Source: Apostichopus japonicus (Eukaryota; Echinodermata; Holothuroidea; Aspidochirotida; Stichopodidae). From it: 60,000 nucleotides of DNA. The DNA is taken from NCBI RefSeq assembly GCF_037975245.1, contig NC_092577.1:28201898-28261897 (forward strand). The letters run 5' to 3'. Position numbers and translations under genes: made by a program. Numbering within the stretch: position 1 is the stretch's first letter; each line of letters begins with the position of its first letter. The notes below the pieces were generated by a model. The model saw only the letters and a program-made list of their open reading frames with translations. It was not told the DNA's origin and did not search any database. Of the stretch, positions 32,559 through 45,671 are shown piece by piece.

Positions 32559-34026
32559 AATAAACACTATTATCGTCATAAGTAGTTATGTGTGTTGAAC
32601 ATTTCTATAAAATGGTATTTTACTCCTTATAAATTATACCAAGGTATCATCACTCAAAGAGTTGTTTGCCCCACACGCCAAAAAAAGGGAAGGAAAAGAC
32701 ATTATCGCGAACTCCACAACAGTAACCAGTCAAATGGCCCGTTCTACAACGAGCACCGATGATAATGAAAACTTAGAAAGATAAATCGTGGTTCAGTGTT
32801 AAGAGGTGGAGGGTGGTGGGGGAGGGGGCGAAGGGATTACACAGCGCCCTCCCCCTTGACCGTCCTTGCTCCTTGGCATCCCCTCCCAGCCAATAACAGT
32901 GTACATATACCAATCAGAAACACCCTACTATCCCTCTGATGAGATTTACTTAACCCTACTTATTGTCTAATTAATTGTCGAATTAATTACTAATAAAGAC
33001 CAAAAAAAGTGACTTTTACGTGTCAATGAAAGTTCCGTCTTGAATGCGGTGGTTATTACAATATTGTGGAAATTTCACCACCACCTCCTACCACCACTCC
33101 TCCCCTCTCCCGCCCACTTTGTTTATACTGCGCCTGATTCCTGATGATAAGAAGTTTGTGATTGATCTATGGAAACTTCAAATGTATTCATCGATGCAAA
33201 TATAACAAATATAATTTAAATTTATATATAGATACTTTACATGTACACTTTAATTCAATATAAATGATGAATTTGAAGTTATGCAAAGCACGAATAAAAC
33301 AAAGAAAAAGAAGAGATAAAATAAAGAGACAAAACGAACGAGTTTACTCTAACCTTGAATTCGACATTGGATGATAACATCTTCAAAGCTATACTACTTA
33401 ATAGGCATCGTGGTACCTTGTCGAATACAAGTTTACCCCTAATGATTACTGTAAAATAGATTATATATATATATATATACAATTTCAAGAACTTTTGAAG
33501 TCCCAAATTTGGGCGTTGACGATACAACGGTAAATCTTCCGTACTGTGTGTGTGTTGTTTCCTTCCAAGAATCAGTCACAATGCAATTAATCAAGAATAC
33601 TGTTCAAAACTATGACTTTTTCTAAACATAAACAACTTAACTAAAGTCCTTATAGTTACCACTGACGTTTGACATAGCGCGATGCGTTCTATATCGACTG
33701 CAATTTCAAATTCGCATTTAGCCAGCTGGTTGGCTAAGTTAGACTATACAAACTAGGGTATTATTAGGTCTAAGCGCAATCTAGTTTAATAAACACTCTT
33801 TTACAAATATTAGTTTAACCTGCATAACTTTGTACAACCTAACAATGTCTTACCATCAACATTATTCACGACCCAAGTATAGCTTCAACAGCGACTGTAT
33901 TTCTGTTAAGACCAGTATAGGCATAGCCTAACGCATGTGGTTTATTCAGTTTCTCCAACCTAACTTATTTCTTCCAAGTTCAGAATCTCTTAACAAATAG
34001 CGCTCCGCCAAGTGGCGATCGTCTGC
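32559..34026. other. Non-coding segment with deletion junction, unit 2
   Basis: Collinear with 8785-10919 of unit 1, except that 651 bp are missing at 33737/33738. A candidate minus-strand AATAAA lies at 33941-33946, about 80 nt past the stop of the next exon. No other gene is recognised. Confidence 0.65.
33941..33946 (-). terminator. Candidate polyadenylation signal AATAAA, unit 2
   Basis: Minus-strand AATAAA about 80 nt downstream of the stop of the intact polar-tail exon. Confidence 0.5.
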
Positions 34027-35060
34027 TCAACCCTGATTGCCCCACCCTGGTGACCATAGTGACGGTCTGAAGCCGCTAATTTTCGCTACTGTCCCAAAGA
34101 GATCGCGTGGTCTAGATAAGGTACTCGCTTCGTCGTCGTCCAAGTCGTACATGGACCGTGCTTTAAATGCGTCGTTTCTTGGCGTGTCTGCCACATTAAA
34201 ATCCTGGACCGATCTGGATTTATAGCGAACGTTTCCGCCTCGGTTACTGTTAGTGTTCATCTTCGATTTTAGATACAGGTTTTTGTTGTCGCTCGCAACA
34301 TGTTTGTTACGTACCATAGTGTCTCGTCCCACCGAGTGTAGATACTCTTGTATCATCTGGGGGCGTTCTGTGTTCTTCTGTCCAAAGGGACCTGCGGTGG
34401 TGGAATATTCTCCCGTGTCACCCATCGTGCTCTCACCAGAGTTGTACCAAGTAGCGTTGCCTGAATCCATCGACCCTTCTTCGAACATCGGTTTCTCCAT
34501 CATTGGGTTTTGAGTAGTCTTAGGGTAGCCTGGATAGTCTTCCCTCGCAGGATGAAGGTCCATCCCACCGTCATCATGGCCTTCATTCATATCGTAAGAT
34601 CTCGATGTGTTGAGTATCATCCTTGAATAGTCTGGATATTGCTCTCGATCGCCTAGATTGAAGATGTCGTCACTCGATCTTCCTGGAGAATATTCACCTG
34701 ACGATCGTCTTGTAGGCGAGGACGGGTTGTAATAACCTCTTCTGAGCGTAAAGTTATCACTGGTTGGAGATAAATCTTGTGGGAAAACTGGTGATCTCGC
34801 CCCATCGGGGCTAGCTATGCCGGAGCTCACTGAACCATCCCAGCTTAGGTTGTCATCGTCAACCTTAATGAGACGTCTGGTTTTCTTTTCATTCGTGCGG
34901 TATCTGTTGGGAAGCGTACTGCCAATAGAAGGGGTCTCCAGTCGTTTCTTGTAACGTGGTTCTTTTCGCGGAACTGATGTACCGTATAATTCACCGGTTT
35001 CGTGTGGTGATGATAGTTGTCTCTGATCGTTAGCAGGTACTTGGTGAACAATTAAAACAC
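34027..35060 (-). CDS. Terminal exon of unidentified protein with polar, disordered tail (intact copy), unit 2
   Basis: On the minus strand the exon follows TTTCTTGCAG, completes a codon with two bases, and stays open for 343 residues to TGA. Opening: VLIVHQVPANDQRQLSS. Residues 31-67 are basic (KEPRYKKRLE, NEKKTRRLIK). The rest is Ser/Asp/Asn/Arg/Gly-rich and looks disordered. A loose motif recurs: GRSSDDIFNL (126-135), SRSYDMNE (142-149), SRSVQDFN (281-288), ARSMYDLD (300-307), possible linear or phosphorylation motifs. The end is SLWSPGWGNQG. The phase matches the donor at 38651, so the exon probably follows 38651-38821 in one gene. No family is recognised; a cytoplasmic tail or scaffold is possible. 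Units 1 and 3 carry a transposon in it. An alternative is a signal peptide read through the acceptor (MTFLIYFLLFLAG in units 1 and 3), but unit 2 is out of frame there. Confidence 0.65.
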
Positions 35061-35407
35061 CTGCAAGAAACAGAAAAAATATATAAGAAATGTCATAATG
35101 AAATTAAAGAAACTTTAAAGAAAGACGGTGTGAGCTTTGCAATTTTTAAATCATGAAAAATCATAAGCTGGGTACCACCAGATCAGCTGTGCTGTTTCAG
35201 TCACTTTGTATATAACGCTGCGATACGAAATTGGAACATATTTTCCATTATATGGTTTCTTGCTTAAGTCACTGATGCAAAGTGGGATATTTCTTTAGTG
35301 TTCCTCACTGAAAGGCGGCACAGTTGTGTTGTTACTCAAGTTCTTTTAGTCTCATTTGATAATGAACTTCTTTCGGACTAAGCCAAGTTTTGATAATAAC
35401 ACAAGAT
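35061..35407. other. Intron-like segment with older duplicate copy b, unit 2
   Basis: Holds the splice acceptor of the minus-strand exon at its left edge and, at about 35225-35407, the plus-strand-collinear copy b of the older internal duplicate. Confidence 0.65.
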
Positions 35408-35602
35408 ATGGATTCTATAGAGCGCCAAAACGGTTCTCAACTCAGTGACGATGGTGATACAAAGATACACCCTGATATTACAAATTCACACGCGAATAAT
35501 GTAATTAATTTACGAGAAATTAGACGGATTATGTTAATGTTTAAAATATTCATATACAAATATTATCATCGTATACAGGCCTACGTTTATATCGTCGTGT
35601 AG
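35408..35602 (+). CDS. Hypothetical 64-residue ORF or exon, unit 2
   Basis: Same translation as 14203-14397 (MDSIERQNGSQLSDDGDTK and on), with one synonymous A to G change in the Lys codon before IHPD. Not recognised; coding status uncertain. Confidence 0.3.
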   Translation: MDSIERQNGSQLSDDGDTKIHPDITNSHANNVINLREIRRIMLMFKIFIYKYYHRIQAYVYIVV

Positions 35603-36999
35603 CCTACTTTTAAATTATTAACCGGTCACCATTGTCCATTTGGCGTTCCATAGGATCAATATATTGCCTGAACTGATCAAACCAGCACCCTTCCTCAACT
35701 GACCAAGCTGCATAATATTTGCACATAACTGCATACAACTCAATCAAGCTATAAGGGATCTTTTGTTTTTAAAATTCGGTTGTCGTCTGCTCCTTATAAC
35801 CCGTTGCTAACCAGTTAATACAATACAAAATTCTACCTATCCTACAGTCCTATATGCCTCATATAAAGCTGTTATACTATTCCATATCAAAACTCTAGCA
35901 CGATTTTCATGGACTTGTAGAGCACACAAACCCAACCATCTTATATTGCTTCATATGACACGAATCTGTGTGGAGAACAACTGCCCCGGTAAGAAAACTC
36001 TAATTCTGTTTGGGAGATATGTCTGCAGGGAGCTATCATATTTGTCAGTATGTCATAGTGCCACTGTAATCTGAATTCTTTGACTTTTTTGTTTGTTTCA
36101 TTTTTCATAATTTAGGTAGCATGTTAACAGCGTTGACACTGAAACCAAGGACATTATTACGTCACATTACGAGGTTCGTTGTTTTCTGTGTATTATTCAG
36201 CATTTGTAACTAATCCACCTCCATTACAGAAAATAAAATTGTAATGATAAGAAAAGAAGAACACATAAGAACTAAGAATTAAGTGAGGATGGTTGGGTTG
36301 ATGTCTCCTTTAAGTTTTTTTCACTTCTAAATTTTTCTTTTATTAACTATCGAATACCATGTCATAACGAAAGTTGATAAATTCAATACAGCTAATAACC
36401 TTTAATGTACTAACACGCAACTATAGGGTGCACCTAACCGGAGCAATATTTCGTGAAAGAAAGTACAAACCAGTTTCAAGCTCTTTACAAATTCTTTGTT
36501 TGGTAGCACATTGTTGTAAATCATTTGAACCGTGCAAAGAAAAGGTCGTTTATTATTTACTTTGCCAGAAAATAAACTCGTTGGATTGAAAGCGGGAACG
36601 AAATCCTTAACACTGAGGTGTTTAAATACGGTAGGCCTAGGTGTGTAGGTCGAACGACAAGGACACGATACTTGATTGAAGCCAAAAAGGAAAGCTGCAA
36701 TAGGTTATATTGTGATCGAAATATTTATGTTCGCTGCAAATTTAATAACCACCCATCGCTAATTCTGAATCCGTCTCTGCTAAGGTAACTAGTCAAGGGC
36801 TACAAAAGGTCGGTTGCATCTCACAAGCAAATACCCTACATAGACAAGTGGGTGGTGGAGGGGAGGAGATGGAGGGGAGGAGAAGGAGGATAGGGTAACC
36901 GATGACCCATTAAAGTTTAAATGGTAAATTATAAATGCACACAATTACGATAATAAGAACAGGGAATATGACCGTTATTGTAGACTGTTAAAAGACAAA
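35603..36999. other. Non-coding segment before array B, unit 2
   Basis: Collinear with 14398-15797, with scattered substitutions and a one-base loss at about 36595. A purine-rich tract lies near 36848-36893. No trusted exon. Confidence 0.6.
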
Positions 37000-37240
37000 G
37001 TTATCAGGAAGTCTGTAACTTTGTACATAGCCACCAGTCATTCTATCTAGTAGTTATGTACATAGCTATCAGGCAGTCTATGTAGTAATTATGTACAAAG
37101 CTATCAGGCAGTCTATGTAGTAATTATGTACATACTATCAGGCAGTCGATGTAGTAATCATGTACATATACTATCAGGCAGTCTATGTAGTAGTTACGTA
37201 CATAGCTATCAGGCAGCTGTCTATGTAGTAATTACGTACC
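37000..37240. repeat. Satellite array B, contracted, unit 2
   Basis: Only about 6-7 copies of the 35-bp repeat. Its start matches the left end of the unit-1 array and its end (AGTCGATG, then GGCAGCTGTC) matches the right end of the unit-1 right block. The 2.45-kb insertion and most repeats are therefore absent. Confidence 0.95.
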
Positions 37241-37830
37241 ATAATTACTATTTAATCACAATTAGCGAAGTTTGCATCCGAAAAGTTAACTTTATAGTCG
37301 TGACAAGTCGGGGGTGGGGGCATGTCACAGTTATCATCAATTTATTTTACGCTGGATTTCAAAGATTCTGAAATAAACAATCGATGGTATAATAATCTTG
37401 AAGATTTGAATATGATTTACTTAATTAAGGCGTTTTAAGATATTCATTGGCAAACAGAGAAAGAACAGAACGAGACCTGATATGGACTGGGAATGTATGT
37501 TAGAACTTCACCTATTCTAGCTCAAACTCTAGCAGGTCATATATTCTGTAATATTGATAACCCAAGCTATCAGTTATCATCAAATGGTAATGCCAATTAA
37601 AAAACCTTGTAGCGACCCCGGAAAGTAAACAGTTTAGTGTTTAAGTCAATGGACCCAAAAACAAAATTTGTAGTACGAAACCTACGTTGAGACATTATCG
37701 TTTTAAACATTGGTTGTCTACTCATCAATTTCATAAATATTATGATCACCATAATAACTTTACAATGTAAAGAGTTGTCAAGTATAAATACAGTCGGCTG
37801 TCTGTCATTATTGTTATACCTGTTGTTTTG
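37241..37830. other. Non-coding segment, unit 2
   Basis: Collinear with 19723-20307. No trusted exon. Confidence 0.55.
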
Positions 37831-37867
<37 letters not shown>

Positions 37868-38023
37868 ATATATATATATGTGTGTATATATGTGTGTGTA
37901 TGTATACACACATACATATATATATATATATATGTGTGTGTATATATATATATATATGTGTGTGTGTGTATATATATATATATATGTATATATGTGTGTG
38001 TATGTATAAACACACATACATAC

Positions 38024-38057
<34 letters not shown>

Positions 38058-38067
38058 ATATATATAT

Positions 38068-38100
<33 letters not shown>

Positions 38101-38162
38101 CACACACATATATATATATATATATACACACATATATATATATATCTATATATATATATATT
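37831..38162. repeat. (TA/TG)n microsatellite with palindromic blocks, unit 2
   Basis: Expanded relative to unit 1. It contains GT-run and AC-run pairs separated by TA runs (GTGTGTGTGTGT near 38041-38057 against ACACACACACAC near 38069-38081), able to fold back on each other. Confidence 0.95.
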
Positions 38163-38650
38163 AATGTGGTTTAATTATTAGAGTTTATGAAACAATGGAT
38201 TAACGAACACATTTAACAGGACACAACAGTCGACATTAACATTTATTTATATAGTTCTTTTTGAGAACGGAGCATTCAACATGAATTGAGCATATCAATG
38301 GGGCGGGTAAAGGATTAAATAAAGGAGTCGTCGTGGGGTTGTTGTGTTCGACACCCACTCAGGGTATCTGGGTTCCCCCTTGTGAAAAAAATAAATAAAA
38401 AATAAAACTTTAGACATCAACTGGTTCATTTCGAGGCACATTTAGACTAGCTTTATAATTAGGTCTAAACGCAAGGTTGTGTTAGCTGGCTGATAACTGC
38501 TTTGATTATTTACAGCCCCCCCTCCCTGCACCCCTTTCTTCACATGGATCCGCGCCTGATAACAACACTTAAACTCTGCCCGAAGTCAAAATTTATTTCG
38601 AGATTTTATAGACTCGTTGAAGACAATTCTCGATGAATGGCAATTCTTAC
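38163..38650. other. Intron-like segment, unit 2
   Basis: Collinear with 20563-21052. The poly-C block is short and interrupted here (CCCCCCCTCCC). Confidence 0.6.
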
Positions 38651-38821
38651 CTTTTCCGTCTACAATTTTTGGTAGTTTCACTTTACGATTAAATTTTTCA
38701 GTCAAACCGGCGTGAAGGGCGTCCCATTCGGTCTGAGAACCTTTCGTTAATCCCAATCCAATGATCACTTGCATCTCAGAGTTACGGAGCGGAATATTCA
38801 AAGGTGTCTCATCTAGATTGC
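38651..38821 (-). CDS. Internal exon of an unidentified protein, unit 2
   Basis: Same 171-nt phase 1-1 exon as 21053-21223, with acceptor TTTTGCAG and donor AAAAG/GTAAG. The 56-residue peptide is the same (NLDETPLNIPLRNSEMQVII, GLGLTKGSQTEWDALHAGLT, EKFNRKVKLPKIVDGK); only the codon split across the acceptor differs (GC against GG). Together with 34027-35060 it would form the only intact exon pair of this gene in the window. Confidence 0.6.
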
Positions 38822-39124
38822 CTGCAAAATTAGATCAAACATAAAGGAAAAACACAGAGTAATAAACTTCTCAACTTCAATTTAATATTTGGAGTTAAGC
38901 TGGTTTGTGTCATGCGGAATAAGAACAACTGGATTTAGATGAATGAGACGAGAGAATTTGCGATGAAGGTGTGTAGTGAAATCTGAAGAACCCTTACCTG
39001 TACCCCTCCCCTTCCCCTATTTGTTCGCGTTCCTCGCCGGGTGGGTAATACGGATCACATTTGTAGCGAGTCCATAATGCTAATCGTCATTAATTGTACT
39101 CATATTTACCCTCGTGGATTTGCA
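38822..39124. other. Intron-like segment before array A, unit 3
   Basis: Collinear with 21224-21524. Nothing recognised. Confidence 0.6.
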
Positions 39125-42100
39125 ATGAGAGTCTAATATAGCTTGTAGTGCAAGATAAGGTACTCATACTCGGACATTATGAAAGTCAAATATAGCTTGT
39201 AGTGCAAGATAAGGTACTCATACTCGCGCATTTTGAAAGTATAATATAGCTTGTAGTGCAAGATAAGGTACTCATACTCGCGCAGGTTGAAAGTCTAATA
39301 TAGCTTGTAGTGCAAGATAAAGTACTCATACTCGCGCATTATGAAAGTCTAATATAGCTTGTAGTGCAAGATAAGGTACTCATACTCGCGCAGTTTGAAA
39401 GTCTAATATAGCTTGTAGTGCAAGATAAGGTACTCATATTCGGACATTATGAAAGTCTAATATAGCTTGTAGTGCAAGATAAGGTACTCATATTCGCCCA
39501 TTTTGAAAGTCTAATATAGCTTGTAGTGCAAGATAAGGTACTCATACTCGCGCATTTTGAAAGTCTAATATAGCTTGTAGTGCAAGATAAGGTACTCATA
39601 TTCGGACATTATGAAAGTCTAATATAGCTTGTAGTGCAAGATAAGGTACTCATAATCGGGCATTATGAAAGTCTAATATAGCTTGTAGTGCAAGATAAGG
39701 TACTTATACTCGGACATTTTGAAAGTAAAATATAGCTTGTAGTGCAAGATAAGGTACTCATACTCGGACATTATGAAAGTCTAATATAGCTTGTAGTGCA
39801 AGACAAGGTACTCATATTCGGACATTATGAAAGTCTAATATAGCTTGTAGTGCAAGATAAGGTACTCATACTCGCCCATTTTGAAAGTCTAATATAGCTT
39901 GTAGTGCAAGATAAGGTACTCATACTCGCGCAGGTTGAAAGTCTAATATAGCTTGTAGTGCAAGATAAGGTACTCATATTCGGACATTATGAAAGTCTAA
40001 TATAGCTTGTAGTGCAAGATAAGGTACTCATACTCGGGCATTTTGAATGTATAATATAGCTTGTAGTGCAATATAAGGTACTCATACTCGGACATTATGA
40101 AAGTCTAATATAGCTTGTTGTGCAAGATAAGGTACCGTACTCATACTCGCGCATTTTGAAAGTCTAATATAGCTTGTAGTGCAAGATAAGGTACTCATAT
40201 TCGGACATTATGAAAGTCTAATATAGCTTGTAGTGCAAGATAAGGTACTCATAATCGGGCATTATGAAAGTCTAATATAGCTTGTAGTGCAAGATAAGGT
40301 ACTCATACTCGGACATTTTGAAAGTATAATATAGCTTGTAGTGCAAGATAAGGTACTCATACTCGCGCATTTTGAAAGTCTAATATAGCTTGTAGTGCAA
40401 GATAAGGTACTCATATTCGGACATTATGAAAGTCTAATATAGCTTGTAGTGCAAGATAAGGTACTCATATTCGCCCATTTTGAAAGTCTAATATAGCTTG
40501 TAGTGCAAGATAAGGTACTCATACTCGCGCATTTTGAAAGTCTAATATAGCTTGTAGTGCAAGATAAGGTACTCATATTCGGACATTATGAAAGTCTAAT
40601 ATAGCTTGTAGTGCAAGATAAGGTACTCATAATCGGGCATTATGAAAGTCTAATATAGCTTGTAGTGCAAGATAAGGTACTTATACTCGGACATTTTGAA
40701 AGTAAAATATAGCTTGTAGTGCAAGATAAGGTACTCATACTCGGACATTATGAAAGTCTAATATAGCTTGTAGTGCAAGATAAGGTACTCATATTCGGAC
40801 ATTATGAAAGTCTAATATAGCTTGTAGTGCAAGATAAGGTACTCATACTCGCCCATTTTGAAAGTCTAATATAGCTTGTAGTGCAAGATAAGGTACTCAT
40901 ATTCGGACATTATGAAAGTCTAATATAGCTTGTAGTGCAAGATAAGGTACTCATAATCGGGCATTATGAAAGTCTAATATAGCTTGTAGTGCAAGATAAG
41001 GTACTCATACTCGGACATTTTGAAAGTATAATATAGCTTGTAGTGCAAGATAAGGTACTCATACTCGGACATTTTGAAAGTATAATAGAGCTTGTAGTGC
41101 AAGATAAGGTACTCATACTCGGACATTATGAAAGTCTAATATAGCTTGTAGTGCAAGATAAGGTACTCATATTCGGACATTATGAAAGTCTAATATAGCT
41201 TGTAGTGCAAGATAAGGTACTCATACTCGCCCATTTTGAAAGTCTAATATAGCTTGTAGTGCAAGATAAGGTACTCATACTCGGATATTTTGAAAGTATA
41301 ATATAGCTTGTAGTGCAAGATAAGGTACTCATACTCGGACATTATGAAAGTCTAATATAGCTTGTAGTGCAAGATAAGGTACTCATATTCGGACATTATG
41401 AAAGTCTAATATAGCTTGTAGTGCAATATAAGGTACTCATACTCGGACATTATGAAAGTGTAATATAGCTTGTTGTGCAAGATAAGGTACCGTACTCATA
41501 CTCGCGCATTTTGAAAGTCTAATATAGCTTGTAGTGCAAGATAAGGTACTCACACTTGCGCATTTTGAAAGTCTAATATAGCTTGTAGTGCAAGATAAGG
41601 TACTCATACCCGGACATTATGAAAGTCTAATATAGCTTGTAGTGCAAGATAAGGTACTCATACTCGGACATTTTGAAAGTATAATATAGCTTGTAGTGCA
41701 AGATAAGGTACTCATACTCGGACATTATGAAAGTCTAATATAGCTTGTAGTGCAAGATAAGGTACTCATACCCGGACATTATGAAAGTCTAATATAGCTT
41801 GTAGTGCAAGATAAGGTACTCATACTCGGACATTATGAAAGTATAATATAGCTAGTAGTGCAAGATAAGGTACTCATACTCGGACATTATGAAAGTCTAA
41901 TATAGCTTGTAGTGCAAGATAAGGTACTCATACTCGGACATTATGAAAGTCTAATATAGCTTGTAGTGCAAGATAAGGTACTCATACTCGGACATTATGA
42001 AAGTCTAATATAGCTTGTAGTGCAAGATAAGGTACTCATACTCGGACATTATGAGAGTCTAATATAGCTTGTAGTGCAAGATAAGGTACTCATACTCGGA

Positions 42101-42190
42101 CATTATGAAAGTCAAATATAGCTTGTAGTGCAATGTAAGGTACTCATACTCGGGCATTATGAAAGTCTAATAGAGCTTGTAGTTCAAATA
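39125..42190. repeat. Satellite array A, unit 3 (54-bp period)
   Basis: About 57 copies. The ordered variant block seen in array 2 occurs at about 39370-39830 and partly again at 40380-40800, giving a higher-order repeat. GGTACCGTACTC length variants occur at about 40130 and 41486. The last two degenerate copies match arrays 1 and 2. Confidence 0.97.
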
Positions 42191-43314
<1,124 letters not shown>

Positions 43315-43321
43315 GGCTATA

Positions 43322-43378
43322 TGGCTAGGGTGTTCGCATAGAAAGCGGGAGGCCCGGGTTCGAATCCCGGTTGAGGCT
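43322..43378 (+). repeat. tRNA-like sequence, unit 3
   Basis: Same T arm and B box as the other units. The anticodon-like loop has changed from ATATAAA to ATAGAAA, consistent with no tRNA constraint. Confidence 0.55.
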
Positions 43379-43428
43379 GGAAGTTTTTTCACTGTTCTGG
43401 ATTTTCCAAGTCACTACGATTTCAATTA

Positions 43429-43459
43429 CATATATATATGTATATATATATATGTAATG

Positions 43460-43510
<51 letters not shown>

Positions 43511-43535
43511 AGATATGTATATGTATATATTTTTA
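43429..43535. repeat. (TA)n microsatellite, interrupted
   Basis: TA run with ATGTAATGTATATG interruptions. Confidence 0.95.
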
Positions 43536-45459
43536 TATGCATCATTGTCTTTGTACCTGTCAGTAGCTTAACTTTCAAACTCTAATTCCCTGGTATTCAA
43601 AGTGGGGATCATAAAAACAAACCAAAAATTTATAAAGAAAAGAAATTGCAAAAACAAGAAGAAAGAAGACCCTCTGACACTTTTGCTTCTGCCAGTAGAC
43701 ATTAGTATCTTAAACATACGATTAGTCAATTAACAATCTTCAGTCAAAACATTGGCATGATTTCTTTACCTAGCATAGGCCCTGTGTTACTGCTAATTAT
43801 ACACAAATAATATTGTTCTACTCTCAGAAGCCTTTTCAGCAAATGATGTGTTTTGTAATTCAGGGAAGGGTCAGTGAGAACTTCATATTAGCCAGTGGAT
43901 TTTTGAACGCACTTGCATTTTTTAATAGCAGTTGGCAAAATTTGTGAGATTTATAGGCCTGCCCGGTGATGTTATATGTTTGAGTATATGGGTGGCAATT
44001 ATTTTATTTTCCTAGCATATTTCTGGGCGATATTGATGATATTTAACATGTTGAGATGTTATATGGTAATGTATTTGTACTTGCCCAAATAAACATTAAG
44101 AGGGTGGAGGGGGTGGGGTAACGTCATTTGTTTTTCAAGAGGGTGGAAGGGGTTACTTGGTGTGTTTTCGAGAGGGTTGGAGGGGTGGGGTGATGTCATT
44201 TGTTTCCGAGAGGGTTGGAGGGGTGGGGTGACGTCATTTGTTTTCATTATCCCACCTTGTTAAAAGTCTGTACATAAACCATGTTTGTCCAAGAGATGAT
44301 TTGTGCAGCCATGGAGCAGCATGGCAACAGCATCTTTGAAACTAATTAATATTCAGTATTCCTCGATGTGACGTCAACAATGACAATCATGCTTTACAAT
44401 ATGAATATTCAATCTGTAATATGCTTCCCAACTAAAGATGCTTTTGTATTGAAATAAGTGCCTTGATAAAGAGCAATATAGCTATATTAGAAATTTATGT
44501 TTCACCTTTATGCGATTGTTTTTGTTCCCCTGTTAACCAAGTCCACATGATACCCTGCAAATCAATTTTATTACCAGGTGTTCTCCTTACCCTGAATATG
44601 GTTTCTTCCTGGCAGCCTATCCCAGTGGCATACACAGGGTTTCAAGGGTAGTGGGACCAAATTCACAAATTCCTGGACTGATTTCGGTAGGGGCATTACC
44701 CTTTATGGAATGGCCAGAGGCAAATTAAGGATCCTGGTGTTATGAGGCTGACTACCATGAAGTGGGTCCTCCCCAAGAAAACAATTAGACTGAAGGATTT
44801 TAAAATTTAGGGGTGCAACCCTGGCATCACAGAAGACTCCCATGTGGTGGTGGTGGTGGTTCAGGGGGGTAGTAGCTGTAAACCCATAGAGTTCTAAATT
44901 TCCCCGACTTACGATTGTAGGTTCCCCTCCCCCCCCCCCACCCTCCCATTTTCGCTCGCCACTGGCTCGTCCTCAACCCTCCCGTTCCTCATCAACCAAC
45001 CCAAAAATAGAAAATGTAGATTTTTACGCAGATTGAAGGTTATTGGAGTTGCTTTAGTGCACCTTTTCAGGAGACAATAATTCTGATGGGGGGGGGGGGG
45101 GAGATGGGGAGGGGGTTCTACCGTCCCTCCCCATTTATTCGTGGTTACATTACTGGATGCATCGTTATGTAAGATTGTAAGCCTCACAGAACTTTGATGC
45201 CCAGATTCGCCATTTTGCGAAATTATGGCCCATCCGATTTCTGTTGCATGCGTCCACAACCCTTTATGAACTGCTCTGTAGGCTACACTGGGACATGGTC
45301 GAATCGAAATTGTAAACTAAAGGCTTCACTTTAAAATAACCACGAAATCTTTATGATTTTACAAACCTACTGATTAATACATATATATTTTGCTTTCTTA
45401 AACTCTCCCTGTTACCATTACGTTATATTTCTCGCCTTCCTAACGGTTTTGTTTAATAG
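43536..45459 (+). other. Probable intron upstream of the FKBP-like exon, unit 3
   Basis: Collinear with 1924-3806. The last 95 bp (about 45366-45459) are clearly more diverged than the rest. Ends in the acceptor TTTTGTTTAATAG. Confidence 0.5.
44099..44245. repeat. 38-bp minisatellite (4 units), unit 3
   Basis: Same four-unit structure as unit 2. Confidence 0.9.
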
Positions 45460-45671
45460 GGGGCGCTACTCTGAAATTTGATGTTGAATTGATAAGAGCA
45501 CTCAACTTGGCAGACCTCGGCATGGAAGACAAACCGACGTCACAGGACGAACCAGATCTCGACTACAAGTTTCTCTTTAAAATCGTGATGATCCCGTCTA
45601 TTATTTTCTACATTATCTATTCCATGACCGTAAAGATGTTCAAGGAGCCAGAAAAGGAGAAAAAGAAGTAA
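45460..45671 (+). CDS. C-terminal exon of membrane-anchored FKBP-like protein (partial), unit 3
   Basis: Same exon, reading GATLKFDVELIRALN, the anchor IVMIPSIIFYIIYSM and the KEKKK end. Relative to unit 1 there are eight differences: Glu to Lys and Met to Ile near the start, Asn to Tyr in the anchor (shared with unit 2), and five synonymous changes. The first five lie in the diverged patch that begins in the intron. The frame and lysine tail are kept. Confidence 0.72.
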
